The translations under genes and the position numbers were made by a program. Below are positions 45,955-54,357 of a stretch of DNA of 64,000 bases, piece by piece; within the stretch, counting starts at the first letter, position 1, and each line of letters begins with the position of its first letter. The notes beneath the pieces are model-generated. The model saw only the letters and a program-made list of their open reading frames with translations, was not told where the DNA came from and searched no databases. Origin of the DNA: Kaistella sp. SH40-3 (GTDB lineage: Bacteria > Bacteroidota > Bacteroidia > Flavobacteriales > Weeksellaceae); assembly GCF_030686865.1 (NCBI RefSeq), contig NZ_JAQYUS010000001.1:310001-374000 (forward strand), written 5' to 3'.

Positions 45955-46763
45955 TGATAGAAGTAAAAGATTTAAAGAAAAAATTTGATGAAGTCGAGGT
46001 TCTAAAAGGTATTTCAACCACCTTTGAAACTGGGAAAGTAAACCTCATCATCGGTCAAAGTGGTTCTGGAAAAACAGTATTTCTAAAAAGTTTACTCAAT
46101 GTTTATCAGCCGACTTCAGGGGAAATTCTATTTGATAGTCGGGATATTAATAATATGTCTCGGGATGAAAAACAACAACTTCGGTCAGAAATCGGAACTG
46201 TATTTCAAGGCAGTGCACTTTTCGACTCGATGACTGTGGAAGAAAATATTACTTTCCCTCTGGACATGTTTACCAATCTTACTTTTAGGGAAAAGAAAAG
46301 ACGTGTTTTCGATGTAATCGGACGCGTACATTTAGAAAAAGCGAACCGGAAATATCCTTCTGAAATTTCGGGTGGAATGCAAAAAAGGGTCGCCATTGCA
46401 AGAGCTATTGTGAACAATCCAAAATATCTGTTTTGTGATGAACCGAATTCAGGACTAGATCCTTACACCTCTAACATTATCGACGATTTACTTTTAGAAA
46501 TCACCAAAGAATATAATACCACAACCATCATTAATTCACACGATATGAACTCGGTGATGACTATTGGAGAAAAGATCATTTATCTTCGACTTGGGATTAA
46601 GGAATGGGAAGGCAATAAAGACATTCTGATCAATGCAGGCAATAAAAACCTTATTGATTTCGTTTATTCATCAGAGTTGTTTAAGGAATTACGAGATTAT
46701 TTCATGAAAACAAATAAAACGTCAATCGACAATATAATAACAAAACCTAATTCTAATGAATAA
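45954..46763 (+). CDS. MlaF-family ABC transporter ATP-binding protein
   Basis: 269 residues. It shows Walker A GQSGSGKT, the Q-loop region VFQGSALFDSMTVEEN, signature SGGMQKR, Walker B YLFCDEPNSGLDP and the switch His in NSHDMNS. It powers the MlaE permease encoded directly upstream. The C-terminal tail of about 25 residues is not conserved. The last 8 bp overlap the outer-membrane protein gene. Confidence 0.94.
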   Translation: MIEVKDLKKKFDEVEVLKGISTTFETGKVNLIIGQSGSGKTVFLKSLLNVYQPTSGEILFDSRDINNMSRDEKQQLRSEIGTVFQGSALFDSMTVEENITFPLDMFTNLTFREKKRRVFDVIGRVHLEKANRKYPSEISGGMQKRVAIARAIVNNPKYLFCDEPNSGLDPYTSNIIDDLLLEITKEYNTTTIINSHDMNSVMTIGEKIIYLRLGIKEWEGNKDILINAGNKNLIDFVYSSELFKELRDYFMKTNKTSIDNIITKPNSNE

Positions 46764-47388
46764 ATTTTTTAGCATCGCTTTAATTGGTGCAAGTGTCCTA
46801 ACTTCTGCACAGATTAAATTCGCAGCAAAAGCAAACTTACTTTTCCCTACAGATAAACCATCTTGGGAAAGTATTAAAGGATCAGCTGTAAAAGCATATA
46901 ACGACTCTGGAAAAAACAGCGCAGGCTTCAACGTTGGTCTTTCTGCAAAAGTAAATTTACCAGCTTCACTATTTTTAATGCCGGAAATCTATTACACCAC
47001 TTTCAAAACAGAATTTGATGTACCAGATCTAATTACTAATGAAACTGTTGCAACTGTTGAAGCTAAAAGTAATAGAATTGATGTACCGGCTCTCTTGGGA
47101 TATAAATTATTAGGAGACAACCTGGGAGTATTTTTAGGACCTGTTGCTTCTTATAACCTTTCGACAGATAATCAGTATAAGGATTTTAAAGAAAATGCAA
47201 CCAAGGACTTTACAATAGGTTATCAATTCGGTGCACAAGTTCAACTTCAAAAATTAATTGTAAATGCAAAATACGAAGGTGCGTTTACAAAAGATCAGAG
47301 AAATTTCATTAATAACAACACCAACGAAACAATCCGTTACGATAGCCGACCAAGTTTATTTATGGTGGGTTTGGGTTATGAATTCTAA
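46756..47388 (+). CDS. Outer-membrane beta-barrel protein
   Basis: 210 residues. The signal peptide (about 1-18, ending LTSAQ) is followed by an eight-strand-type barrel (OMP_b-brl), with alternating aromatic strands and a C-terminal ending FMVGLGYEF. Overlap with the MlaF-like gene suggests the three genes form one operon, so a link to outer-membrane lipid balance is possible. No catalytic motif is visible. Confidence 0.82.
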   Translation: MNKFFSIALIGASVLTSAQIKFAAKANLLFPTDKPSWESIKGSAVKAYNDSGKNSAGFNVGLSAKVNLPASLFLMPEIYYTTFKTEFDVPDLITNETVATVEAKSNRIDVPALLGYKLLGDNLGVFLGPVASYNLSTDNQYKDFKENATKDFTIGYQFGAQVQLQKLIVNAKYEGAFTKDQRNFINNNTNETIRYDSRPSLFMVGLGYEF

Positions 47389-47409
47389 AATCGAACTTTA
47401 ACAAATAAA

Positions 47410-47442
47410 AAAATCCTCTGAATTAATAATTCGGAGGATTTT
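47410..47442. terminator. Bidirectional terminator between convergent genes
   Basis: AAAATCCTCTGAATT (47410-47424) pairs with AATTCGGAGGATTTT (47428-47442) with one wobble. It overlaps the last codon of the minus-strand gene. Confidence 0.88.
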
Positions 47443-47749
47443 TATTTTCTTCTATCGTTGTATAAGAAGTAGTCTGTTGCCTTGCCAATTCAGCAGCTTG
47501 CTTTTCCAGATCTTCTTTTTCTTTTCGAAGTTGGATTAGTTCTTTCCTTTTTTGTTCTTGTTTCAGGGCTGTTCCTTTGCTGATGTATCCTACAATACTT
47601 CCGATTATTAAACCGATGCCAATTCCAGCAAGAATGCCCATTAAAATAATCGGTTCGAATAGTTTTACGAAAGAAAATTCAGGGAGCATATAGTAAAGCA
47701 AAAACGCTAGACCAAGAAGAAGAAATCCTATAAAGTGTAAATTTTTCAT
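47423..47749 (-). CDS. Small membrane protein with C-terminal coiled coil
   Basis: 108 residues: two membrane helices (about 5-20 and 33-57) followed by a Lys/Glu/Gln-rich coiled coil (about 60-92) and a short Asn/Pro tail. The layout recalls LapA-like proteins, but I see no family-specific motif. Monocistronic, between two terminators. Confidence 0.72.
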   Translation of the reverse strand: MKNLHFIGFLLLGLAFLLYYMLPEFSFVKLFEPIILMGILAGIGIGLIIGSIVGYISKGTALKQEQKRKELIQLRKEKEDLEKQAAELARQQTTSYTTIEENKNPPNY

Positions 47750-47763
47750 AATGTCTTATTAAA

Positions 47764-47800
47764 AAACCTTTCCAAATTTAAGAAATTTTCGGAAAGGTTT
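47764..47800 (-). terminator. Rho-independent terminator after the M48 peptidase gene
   Basis: AAACCTTTCC (47764-47773) pairs with GGAAAGGTTT (47791-47800); the A-run at 47761 gives a T-tract on the minus strand. Confidence 0.85.
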
Positions 47801-47821
47801 TATTATAAATAGTAAATAGTG

Positions 47822-48631
47822 TTAAATTTTGCCGCCTGCTGCTTTAAAATACTCTAATGCTTTTGGCATATGTTTTTCTAAATCCGCTCTTCTGGTATCA
47901 GGATTCGGGTGAGTAGAAAGAAACTCTGGAGGTCTGTTTCCTGTAGAGGCTGCTTCCATTCTTTGCCAGAATGGTTGTGCTTCTCTTGGATCATAACCTG
48001 CCATTGCCATTAAGTAAAGTCCCATTTCATCGGCTTCTAATTCTTGACTTCTTCCATATTTTAATAATGCGACCTGTGCTCCAATTGGATATGCTTGTTG
48101 AAAAATTGCCGCCAATTGACCATTAGAAATAGTGCTTCCTAAAATTGCTCCTCCATATTCTGCAATCATTCCTTGAGAGATTCTTTCATTACCATGTCCA
48201 GCAAGTGCGTGAGAAATCTCGTGACCTAATACTACTGCTAAACCAGTATCTGTCTTAGTAATAGGCAAAATCCCAGTGTAGACTGCTACTTTCCCACCTG
48301 GCATACACCAAGCATTTATTTGTTTATCATCTAATAAATTAAATTCCCATTGGTAATTCGCCAAATCTCCTTCTCTACCAATTCCTCGGTAATAATTATT
48401 GGCTGCATTCTTAATCCTTAAACCAACATTCTGAACGCTTTTTGCTTGGGTCGTTCCAGAAATAACTTTTGCCTGTGATAAGGCCTGCTTATATTGCTGA
48501 AGAGCCATCGCTGTAATCTCTTGATTATTGGCCAATTGTAAAGAAGAACGTCCTGTAATTGGATTGGTAGTACAAGCCACCATCATTACAGACATTACAC
48601 TTATTCCTAATAATTTATTTATTTTTTTCAT
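47822..48631 (-). CDS. M48-family metallopeptidase lipoprotein
   Basis: 269 residues. The lipoprotein signal ends VMMVAC (Cys 20). The zinc site is HEISH in VVLGHEISHALAGHGNE, with the third ligand Glu in ELEADEMGLYLMAMAG. This matches the BepA/LoiP-like single-domain M48 proteases, which act in outer-membrane quality control. It lacks TPR repeats, so it is nearer to LoiP/YcaL. The catalytic residues are all present. Confidence 0.93.
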   Translation of the reverse strand: MKKINKLLGISVMSVMMVACTTNPITGRSSLQLANNQEITAMALQQYKQALSQAKVISGTTQAKSVQNVGLRIKNAANNYYRGIGREGDLANYQWEFNLLDDKQINAWCMPGGKVAVYTGILPITKTDTGLAVVLGHEISHALAGHGNERISQGMIAEYGGAILGSTISNGQLAAIFQQAYPIGAQVALLKYGRSQELEADEMGLYLMAMAGYDPREAQPFWQRMEAASTGNRPPEFLSTHPNPDTRRADLEKHMPKALEYFKAAGGKI

Positions 48632-48732
48632 AGCAGTAAATTTTGATTTCTAGGGTCTACACAATTTTTATTCCAATTAAAAAAATCATGGCAATATTGC
48701 ATATTTTTTTGCATCTTTATTAAAAAATTATA

Positions 48733-49266
48733 ATGAAAAATTTAGTAAAAATACTTTTCCTAGCAGTTACTCTTCTAATTCCTTTTTCCTGCAGTACACA
48801 AAGTAATATTTCACCTGCAAATATTGCATCTTTATTAGAAAGCCAAGAATTTACCTTTATGGCAGAACATGCAAATCCGAATAATCTCGATGTTATCAAT
48901 GTTATGAATTCACTTCCGGGTGGCAGTTCTTCCCGAATGATGGATTTGGATTACGGGTATTCGATCGAAATCCGAAAAGATAAACTGGAGGTGACTTTAC
49001 CTTACTTTGGCAGAATGTACACTTCAAACATGGATCCCGACAAAAATTCTTACCGCTTCACTTCGAAAGATTTTACCATTAATAAAAAAGAAGGTAAAAA
49101 AGGAAGTTCAGTTTTCACCATCGTCACAAAAGATCAGCAAAACGTTATTACCATTAATATGGAAGTTTTTCAAAACGGTAAAGCCTATGTATGGATTGAT
49201 TCCAATGACAGACAATCTATTTCTTATGATGGACATATCATGGCGAATACTGCTGTGAAAAAATAA
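48733..49266 (+). CDS. DUF4251 lipoprotein, first tandem copy
   Basis: 177 residues with a lipobox (LIPFSC, Cys about 20). The mature part is the DUF4251 domain: QEFTFMAEHANP, YGYSIEIRKDKLEVTLPYFG, FTSKDFTINKKEGKKG and ITINMEVFQNGKAYVWI. The function of the family is unknown; most members are exported Bacteroidota proteins. A second, diverged copy lies 68 bp downstream. Confidence 0.88.
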   Translation: MKNLVKILFLAVTLLIPFSCSTQSNISPANIASLLESQEFTFMAEHANPNNLDVINVMNSLPGGSSSRMMDLDYGYSIEIRKDKLEVTLPYFGRMYTSNMDPDKNSYRFTSKDFTINKKEGKKGSSVFTIVTKDQQNVITINMEVFQNGKAYVWIDSNDRQSISYDGHIMANTAVKK

Positions 49267-49334
49267 GATTTTTTTATTTCAAATTAAAGGTGTAGTTTAG
49301 TTAAACGACATTATTAATAAAAAAGAACCACTTT

Positions 49335-49940
49335 ATGAGAAATTTATCTTCAATAATCGTATATGTAGTATTGTTATCAATGACAATCTCCTGCAATGTT
49401 AAAAATAATGCAATTTCGAAAAAAGTGGTTTACCCATTACAAACAGAAAACTTTAGTTTTATTGCAACTGAGAGAGAACAAGATGGTTTCAATTACAACA
49501 TAGAAGAAATAAAACAAAATGGAAACTCATGGAACAATCCTCCAAACTTTCGTGAACGCAAAGTCTTTGTTAGTCCTAAATCTGCACCCTTAGATTCTGG
49601 TTATAAGATTACTGTTACAACAGATGAGTTGATGGTAACTCTTCCTGCATTTTATGGCTTAAAAGACACAAAGACAAGTCCATCAGGAACGATTCAAGAT
49701 ATGACTTGGGATTACAGATTGATTCACTTTACTTCTTCTGATTTTACGGTGGATAAAACAATCAATAAAAAAGGCAACACTGCTTTAACAATCATTGCTA
49801 AAGACAGCAATAATCCGATAACAATTAAAATGGAAGTTTTCAAAGACGGTAAGACTAACGTTGTATTTGAACCTGGTGATCAAAAATCAACTTCGTATTT
49901 TGGTTATGTAAGGAACAAAAATGTAATTGCAAAAAAGTAA
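49335..49940 (+). CDS. DUF4251 lipoprotein, second tandem copy
   Basis: 201 residues with a lipobox (MTISC, Cys about 20). It shares the DUF4251 pattern with the preceding gene: ENFSFIATE, DELMVTLPAFYG, FTSSDFTVDKTINKKG, ITIKMEVFKDGKTNVVFEPG and a STSYFGYV ending. It has about 20 extra residues before the YKITVTTDE strand. The two copies are clearly homologous yet diverged, pointing to an old duplication. Confidence 0.86.
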   Translation: MRNLSSIIVYVVLLSMTISCNVKNNAISKKVVYPLQTENFSFIATEREQDGFNYNIEEIKQNGNSWNNPPNFRERKVFVSPKSAPLDSGYKITVTTDELMVTLPAFYGLKDTKTSPSGTIQDMTWDYRLIHFTSSDFTVDKTINKKGNTALTIIAKDSNNPITIKMEVFKDGKTNVVFEPGDQKSTSYFGYVRNKNVIAKK

Positions 49941-49941
49941 T

Positions 49942-50925
49942 TTATTTTTTTAATAATTTCTCAACAAAAATTTTTGCTTCTGTACTTGGATTTGATTTCA
50001 GTTCAGAAGCATTTTTTTTATGCTCTTCGTAAAAGGTTTCGGTTGATTTATCAGATTTTGTTTTTTGCAAAATATATTCCTGAACCCAATAATCGAAGCG
50101 TTTCTCTGCTTGCATTCGGCGTTTTTTTTCAAAGGAATGATTGGTTATTTTCAAATCGATAAACTCTTCAATCTTTTCATAAACCTCTTCTAAACCTGTA
50201 TTGTTCAAAGCAGAACCAAGCAGTACAGGAACTTTCCAGTTTTTTTCTTTTGATGGTAAAAAATGAAGTGCTCGCATTAATTCAACTTTCGTGTTTTTTG
50301 CTTTCAGGCGGTTTTCTTCTTCTACTTTATTAATGAAAATAAGATCTACCATTTCCATAATACCCCGTTTTATTCCCTGAAGTTCGTCGCCACCACCTAT
50401 AACCTTTAAGAATAAAAAAACATCCGTAATATCGGAAACTAAAACTTCACTTTGACCAACACCCACGGTTTCTATTAAAATAAAATCATAACCTGCCGCT
50501 TCACAAATCAACATCGACTCAAATGTCGCATTAGCAATTCCACCCAGAAATCCAGAAGTCGGACTTGGACGGATAAAGGCGTTTTTCTCCTTCGACAATT
50601 CTTCCATTCTAGTTTTATCGCCTAGAATAGACCCTTTATTTAAAGAAGAACTGGGATCGATTGCTAAGACCGCAACTTTTTTCCCGTGCTGAATCGCCAA
50701 CTTTCCGAAACTTTCGATGAAGGTTGATTTTCCTGCACCAGGAACTCCTGTAATTCCGACTCTGATTGACTTTCCCGTGAAGGGTAAGATTTCTTTTAAA
50801 AGTTCTTCGGCTTGTTTACGGTGTTCCACTTTTTTACTTTCCACCAACGTGATTGCTTTCCCGAGCAATCTTTTGTCGCCGGACTGTATCCCTTTTATCA
50901 GTTCTTGGTTAGAAGGAGTTTTCAT
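49942..50925 (-). CDS. meaB: Methylmalonyl-CoA mutase-associated GTPase MeaB
   Basis: 327 residues. The P-loop is GVPGAGKSTF, the Mg site lies in AVLAIDPSSSLNKGSILGDK, the switch region is ETVGVGQSE and the base motif is NKVEEEN. MeaB is the G-protein chaperone that loads and protects adenosylcobalamin in methylmalonyl-CoA mutase. The mutase genes are not in the window. It converges with the second DUF4251 gene (1-bp gap). Confidence 0.94.
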   Translation of the reverse strand: MKTPSNQELIKGIQSGDKRLLGKAITLVESKKVEHRKQAEELLKEILPFTGKSIRVGITGVPGAGKSTFIESFGKLAIQHGKKVAVLAIDPSSSLNKGSILGDKTRMEELSKEKNAFIRPSPTSGFLGGIANATFESMLICEAAGYDFILIETVGVGQSEVLVSDITDVFLFLKVIGGGDELQGIKRGIMEMVDLIFINKVEEENRLKAKNTKVELMRALHFLPSKEKNWKVPVLLGSALNNTGLEEVYEKIEEFIDLKITNHSFEKKRRMQAEKRFDYWVQEYILQKTKSDKSTETFYEEHKKNASELKSNPSTEAKIFVEKLLKK

Positions 50926-50930
50926 TCATT

Positions 50931-50938
50931 CAAAAATA
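50931..50938 (-). promoter_or_regulatory. Candidate -7 promoter box for meaB
   Basis: Reads TATTTTTG on the minus strand and ends 5 bp before the meaB ATG, again implying a leaderless or nearly leaderless message. Confidence 0.45.
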
Positions 50939-51034
50939 CAATTCTTTTGTGAAATTAAGTAATCAACATTTCTGCAAAAATTTCTTTTGAATGATGATTA
51001 TTTCAATTCAAATAAATCTAAAAAGAAAATTGCC

Positions 51035-51042
51035 TATTTTTG
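51035..51042 (+). promoter_or_regulatory. Candidate -7 promoter box for the cytochrome c gene
   Basis: TATTTTTG, an exact TAnnTTTG match, 23 bp before the ATG of the cytochrome gene. Confidence 0.5.
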
Positions 51043-51065
51043 AATGAACAATAAAAAATAAAGTC

Positions 51066-51368
51066 ATGAAATTAACACCATCAAAACCAAGTTATACTTT
51101 CTTAATCGCAGCATTTGGAGCAATCGGATTGATGTTTTCTTGCAGCCCAAAAACAGGAGTTGCAGGAACTAAAACAATTACCGCAGAATATCTTGCCCAA
51201 GGTAAAACCATTTTCTATAACTCTTGTGGGAAATGTCATGACTTGCCAAACCCTGCTGATCACAATGCACAAGATTGGGTAGGAATTATGAACTCAATGG
51301 CACCAAAAGCACATTTAAACGACGCTCAACATCAAATGGTTTATGACTATATCGTTTCTGTAAAATAA
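51066..51368 (+). CDS. Small c-type cytochrome lipoprotein
   Basis: 100 residues. The signal peptide ends with a lipobox (GLMFSC, Cys about 26). One haem motif, CGKCH, lies in YNSCGKCHDLPNP (about 54-58), and the Met ligand is probably in MNSMAPKA. It is a membrane-attached periplasmic electron carrier, possibly for the cbb3 oxidase encoded elsewhere in the window. It is followed by the CsaA-like gene after 11 bp. Confidence 0.88.
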   Translation: MKLTPSKPSYTFLIAAFGAIGLMFSCSPKTGVAGTKTITAEYLAQGKTIFYNSCGKCHDLPNPADHNAQDWVGIMNSMAPKAHLNDAQHQMVYDYIVSVK

Positions 51369-51379
51369 AAATTTCTGGA

Positions 51380-51721
51380 ATGATAAAACCTGAAATATCC
51401 TGGAATGATTTCGAAAAAATTGATTTAAGAAGCGGAACAATTATTTCCGTTTCAGATTTTCCTAAGGCAAGAAATCCATCTTATCAGTTAGAAATCGATT
51501 TCGGTGATTTAGGAATTAAAAAATCTTCAGCACAGATTACCGAATTATACCAAAAAGAAGACCTCATCGGAAAACAAATCATCGCTATTGTTAATTTTCC
51601 AAAGAAACAAATTGCCAACTTCTTCAGCGAATGCTTGGTATTGGGAGTTATTGGCGAAAATAAGGACGTAACAATTCTTACCACAACATTTCCGGTAAAA
51701 AATGGATTAGCGATCGGATAA
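51380..51721 (+). CDS. csaA: tRNA-binding OB-fold protein, CsaA-like
   Basis: 113 residues, a single tRNA-binding domain: SWNDFEKIDLRSGTIISVSDFP starts at 51398, then YQLEIDFGDLGIKKSSAQIT and VLGVIGENKDVTIL follow. It is the same size as CsaA of Bacillus, a protein with chaperone-like activity and tRNA-binding fold. The cellular role is not settled. Confidence 0.9.
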   Translation: MIKPEISWNDFEKIDLRSGTIISVSDFPKARNPSYQLEIDFGDLGIKKSSAQITELYQKEDLIGKQIIAIVNFPKKQIANFFSECLVLGVIGENKDVTILTTTFPVKNGLAIG

Positions 51722-51747
51722 CAAAACTTTCAATAAAAACTATAATT

Positions 51748-52446
51748 ATGATTCAAAATATTCCTTTAGAAAAAGTATTATTTCTGGATATTGAGACCGT
51801 TCCACAATATGGCAACTGGGAAGATTTAGATGAAACCGGCCAATATCTTTGGGATAAAAAAACGAGATTTCAAAGAAAAGAAGAATTCACCGCAGAAGAA
51901 TTTTACAACGAAAGAGGTGGAATTATGGCGGAATTTGGTAAGATCATTTGTATTTCAGTCGGGATATTAGAAAAAAATGGAAAGTTGATGATTAAAAGTT
52001 TCTACGGTGACGATGAAAAGAAGTTACTGGAAGAATTTGGAGAAATCTTCAACAGACCAAAACTTCGTGATGTTATTCTTTGCGCTCATAACGGGAAAGA
52101 GTTCGATTTTCCCTGGATTGCACGTCGGTTTTTGATTAATGGAATGCAACCTCCATTGCCATTTCAAATGTTCGGAAAGAAACCGTGGGAAATTCCACAT
52201 TTAGACACCATGGAACTTTGGAAATTCGGGGATTATAAATCTTTTATCTCCTTAGAGTTACTGGCTCACCTCTTCGGAATCCCAACCCCTAAGGACGATA
52301 TTGATGGGTCAATGGTAGCATCAATCTATTATATAGAGAAAGACTTATTTAGAATCGTTCAATATTGTGAAAAAGATGTCTTAACTTTGGCAAATGTTTT
52401 TCGGCGCATGCGTCAGGAAGATTTATTAGAAAAAAGCGAAAATTAA
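51748..52446 (+). CDS. 3'-5' exonuclease, PolB-exonuclease-like
   Basis: 232 residues. The DEDD-type motifs are visible: DIET in LFLDIETVPQYG, CAHNGKEFDFPWIARR (ExoII-like) and YCEKDVLTLANVF (ExoIII). This matches the family of stand-alone exonucleases related to the proofreading domain of DNA polymerase B. The nucleic-acid target is unknown. It is 26 bp after csaA and 14 bp before the MIP18 gene. Confidence 0.87.
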   Translation: MIQNIPLEKVLFLDIETVPQYGNWEDLDETGQYLWDKKTRFQRKEEFTAEEFYNERGGIMAEFGKIICISVGILEKNGKLMIKSFYGDDEKKLLEEFGEIFNRPKLRDVILCAHNGKEFDFPWIARRFLINGMQPPLPFQMFGKKPWEIPHLDTMELWKFGDYKSFISLELLAHLFGIPTPKDDIDGSMVASIYYIEKDLFRIVQYCEKDVLTLANVFRRMRQEDLLEKSEN

Positions 52447-52460
52447 CGTTCCCAAAGTAG

Positions 52461-52787
52461 ATGAAATATACAGAAGACAAAATTGCCGAGATCGGCGAAA
52501 ATATTATTACAGCCCTCAAAACCGTTTATGATCCAGAAATCCCGGTTGATATTTACGAATTAGGATTAATCTATGACGTACAAATTTCTGAAGAAGGAAA
52601 AGTGAAAGTGATCATGACTTTAACAACACCCAATTGTCCGGTTGCAGAAAGTTTACCCGCAGAAGTTCGGGAGCGAGTAAGCGAAGTTGAAGATGTGGTT
52701 GAAGTCGATTTGGAACTCACCTTTGAACCCTCTTGGAACAAAGACATGATGAGCGAAGAAGCCCGGTTTGAATTGGGAATGATATAA
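52461..52787 (+). CDS. MIP18-family (DUF59) Fe-S assembly protein, SufT-like
   Basis: 108 residues. Contains DPEIPVDIYELGLIYDV and the Cys motif TTPNCPVAESLP. MIP18/SufT-like proteins help to deliver or insert Fe-S clusters. In Bacteroidota such a gene usually sits within the suf operon; here no suf gene is adjacent. A strong terminator overlaps the stop. Confidence 0.88.
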   Translation: MKYTEDKIAEIGENIITALKTVYDPEIPVDIYELGLIYDVQISEEGKVKVIMTLTTPNCPVAESLPAEVRERVSEVEDVVEVDLELTFEPSWNKDMMSEEARFELGMI

Positions 52788-52820
52788 AAAAGAATGCTGG
52801 AAATTTCCAGCATTCTTTTT
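52787..52820. terminator. Bidirectional terminator with a 17-bp perfect inverted repeat
   Basis: AAAAAGAATGCTGGAAA (52787-52803) is followed directly by its complement TTTCCAGCATTCTTTTT (52804-52820); a few central bases must open to form the loop. It lies between convergent genes. Confidence 0.93.
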
Positions 52821-52837
52821 TTAATTTAGTTTTAGAT

Positions 52838-53242
52838 TTATCCTTCAAACTCAAACATTACAGTTTTCTGTACGCTGGGATGTATCGATAAGGCAACAGG
52901 GCAACTTAGCGCAGTTTCTTCGATGAATTTCTTTTGTTCATCAGTAAATTTCCCAGGGATTCTTACAATACAGAAAATGGTCCCAATTCTTTTCGGTTCC
53001 GGATAGGTAGATTTTTTTAATTCACAGGTTGCTCCAGTAATAAAAATTCCTCTCGGTTCTCCTAAAACCGCTACAGCCATCAACATCGACTGGCCGTAAG
53101 AAATTCCAAATATATCAGAAGGCGAAAAAAATTCAGAAGTGCCACCTTCTCTTAATGGTGCACAGGTCGTAATTGTAGCACCGGATTTTTCGTGTTTCGA
53201 AATAATCTTGAAGTCGCCTAAATAAGTAATTGTTGCAGTCAT
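52838..53242 (-). CDS. OsmC/Ohr-family peroxiredoxin-like protein
   Basis: 134 residues. The two redox Cys positions are conserved: C27 (TITTCAPLREGG) and a second in ETALSCPVALSIHP. SPSDIFGISYGQSMLMAVA is the typical helix. It should reduce organic hydroperoxides in the cytoplasm. The Cys context resembles the OsmC/YhfA branch rather than strict Ohr. Confidence 0.88.
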   Translation of the reverse strand: MTATITYLGDFKIISKHEKSGATITTCAPLREGGTSEFFSPSDIFGISYGQSMLMAVAVLGEPRGIFITGATCELKKSTYPEPKRIGTIFCIVRIPGKFTDEQKKFIEETALSCPVALSIHPSVQKTVMFEFEG

Positions 53243-53322
53243 AGTTTTGCGTTTATTTTACGATAAAGATAACGTATTCGTTTAACTTTTAACACAAAAC
53301 ATCTATCATACTTTAATCATTA

Positions 53323-54171
53323 TTAAAAATGAAAAATATCTTTTGCTTTGTTATATGCACTTTCGAAATTGAGCAAATTTAAGGAATGTTCAATTTTTTC
53401 TACCGCCATAAAATTAATGACTTGTTCGGTCGGCATATTTCCCACCAAATCATCTTTCGCCATTGGACAACCACCAATTCCTTTAATTGCAGAATCAAAT
53501 CTGCGACAACCATTATCGTACGCCGCTTTTAATTTTTTATAAGAATCTTCATAACGGTTATGAAAATGCGCTCCAAAATCAATTTCAGGGTATTTTGCAG
53601 GAATGGTTTTAAAGAGCAATTCAATTTGTTCTAATGTTCCTGTTCCGGTTGTATCTGAAAGTAAAATATTTTTAACACCAATATCATTAAATCTTTGCGC
53701 CCAATAATTTACGTCTTCTGCTTTCCAGATTTCACCATAAGGATTCCCGAAAGCCATTGAAAAATAAACGTTCAAAATCCGACCATCCGATTCTAAAATT
53801 TCGGTAATCTTTTTAATATCATTAAAGGCTTCTTCCTGATTTTTATTGGTGTTTCGGTGTTGAAAAGTTTCTGAAATAGAAAAAGGAAAACCTACAATAT
53901 CAACCGCTTGATGATCCAATGCTTTTTCTGCACCACGGTAATTCCCAACAATTACTGAAAGCTTCGTATTTGATACGCCTTTATCAATTTCATCAATCAC
54001 GGTTCCTGAATCTGCCATTTGAGGAATTGCTTTTGGAGATACAAAACTACCGCAATCGAGCACATCAAAACCTACTTCCATTAATGAATTAATGTAGTCT
54101 ATTTTCTTTTGAGTCGGGATGAATTCACCCCAACCTTGCATTGCATCACGTGGACATTCGGTTAGAAACAT
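53323..54171 (-). CDS. Hydroxymethylglutaryl-CoA lyase
   Basis: 282 residues, slightly short for the family (about 290-310) because of a reduced N-terminus. It cleaves HMG-CoA to acetyl-CoA and acetoacetate in leucine breakdown. Motifs: ECPRDAMQGW (catalytic Arg), DCGSFVSPKAIPQMAD, DTTGTG, GAHFHNR (metal ligands) and the family signature GIGGCPMAKDDLVGN with the active-site Cys. No other leucine-degradation gene is next to it. Confidence 0.92.
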   Translation of the reverse strand: MFLTECPRDAMQGWGEFIPTQKKIDYINSLMEVGFDVLDCGSFVSPKAIPQMADSGTVIDEIDKGVSNTKLSVIVGNYRGAEKALDHQAVDIVGFPFSISETFQHRNTNKNQEEAFNDIKKITEILESDGRILNVYFSMAFGNPYGEIWKAEDVNYWAQRFNDIGVKNILLSDTTGTGTLEQIELLFKTIPAKYPEIDFGAHFHNRYEDSYKKLKAAYDNGCRRFDSAIKGIGGCPMAKDDLVGNMPTEQVINFMAVEKIEHSLNLLNFESAYNKAKDIFHF

Positions 54172-54190
54172 TTTGATTTTTTGATTTTCT

Positions 54191-54198
54191 CAAATATA
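54191..54198 (-). promoter_or_regulatory. Candidate -7 promoter box for HMG-CoA lyase
   Basis: Reads TATATTTG on the minus strand, matching TAnnTTTG, 19 bp before the start codon. Confidence 0.45.
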
Positions 54199-54333
54199 CC
54201 AAAACTTTAAAAAACCTTTAAATAAATTTAAAATCATTTTAAACGACTGATTTACAATTATTTAAATAAAATCTGTTTATTAATTTGACTAAAATAATTT
54301 CGACCTATTTACCATATCATCAGTGTAAAATTT

Positions 54334-54341
54334 TAACTTTG
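54334..54341 (+). promoter_or_regulatory. Candidate -7 promoter box for pepT
   Basis: TAACTTTG matches TAnnTTTG, 16 bp before the pepT ATG. No -33 element is evident. Confidence 0.45.
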
Positions 54342-54357
54342 TTAAAAATATGCAATT

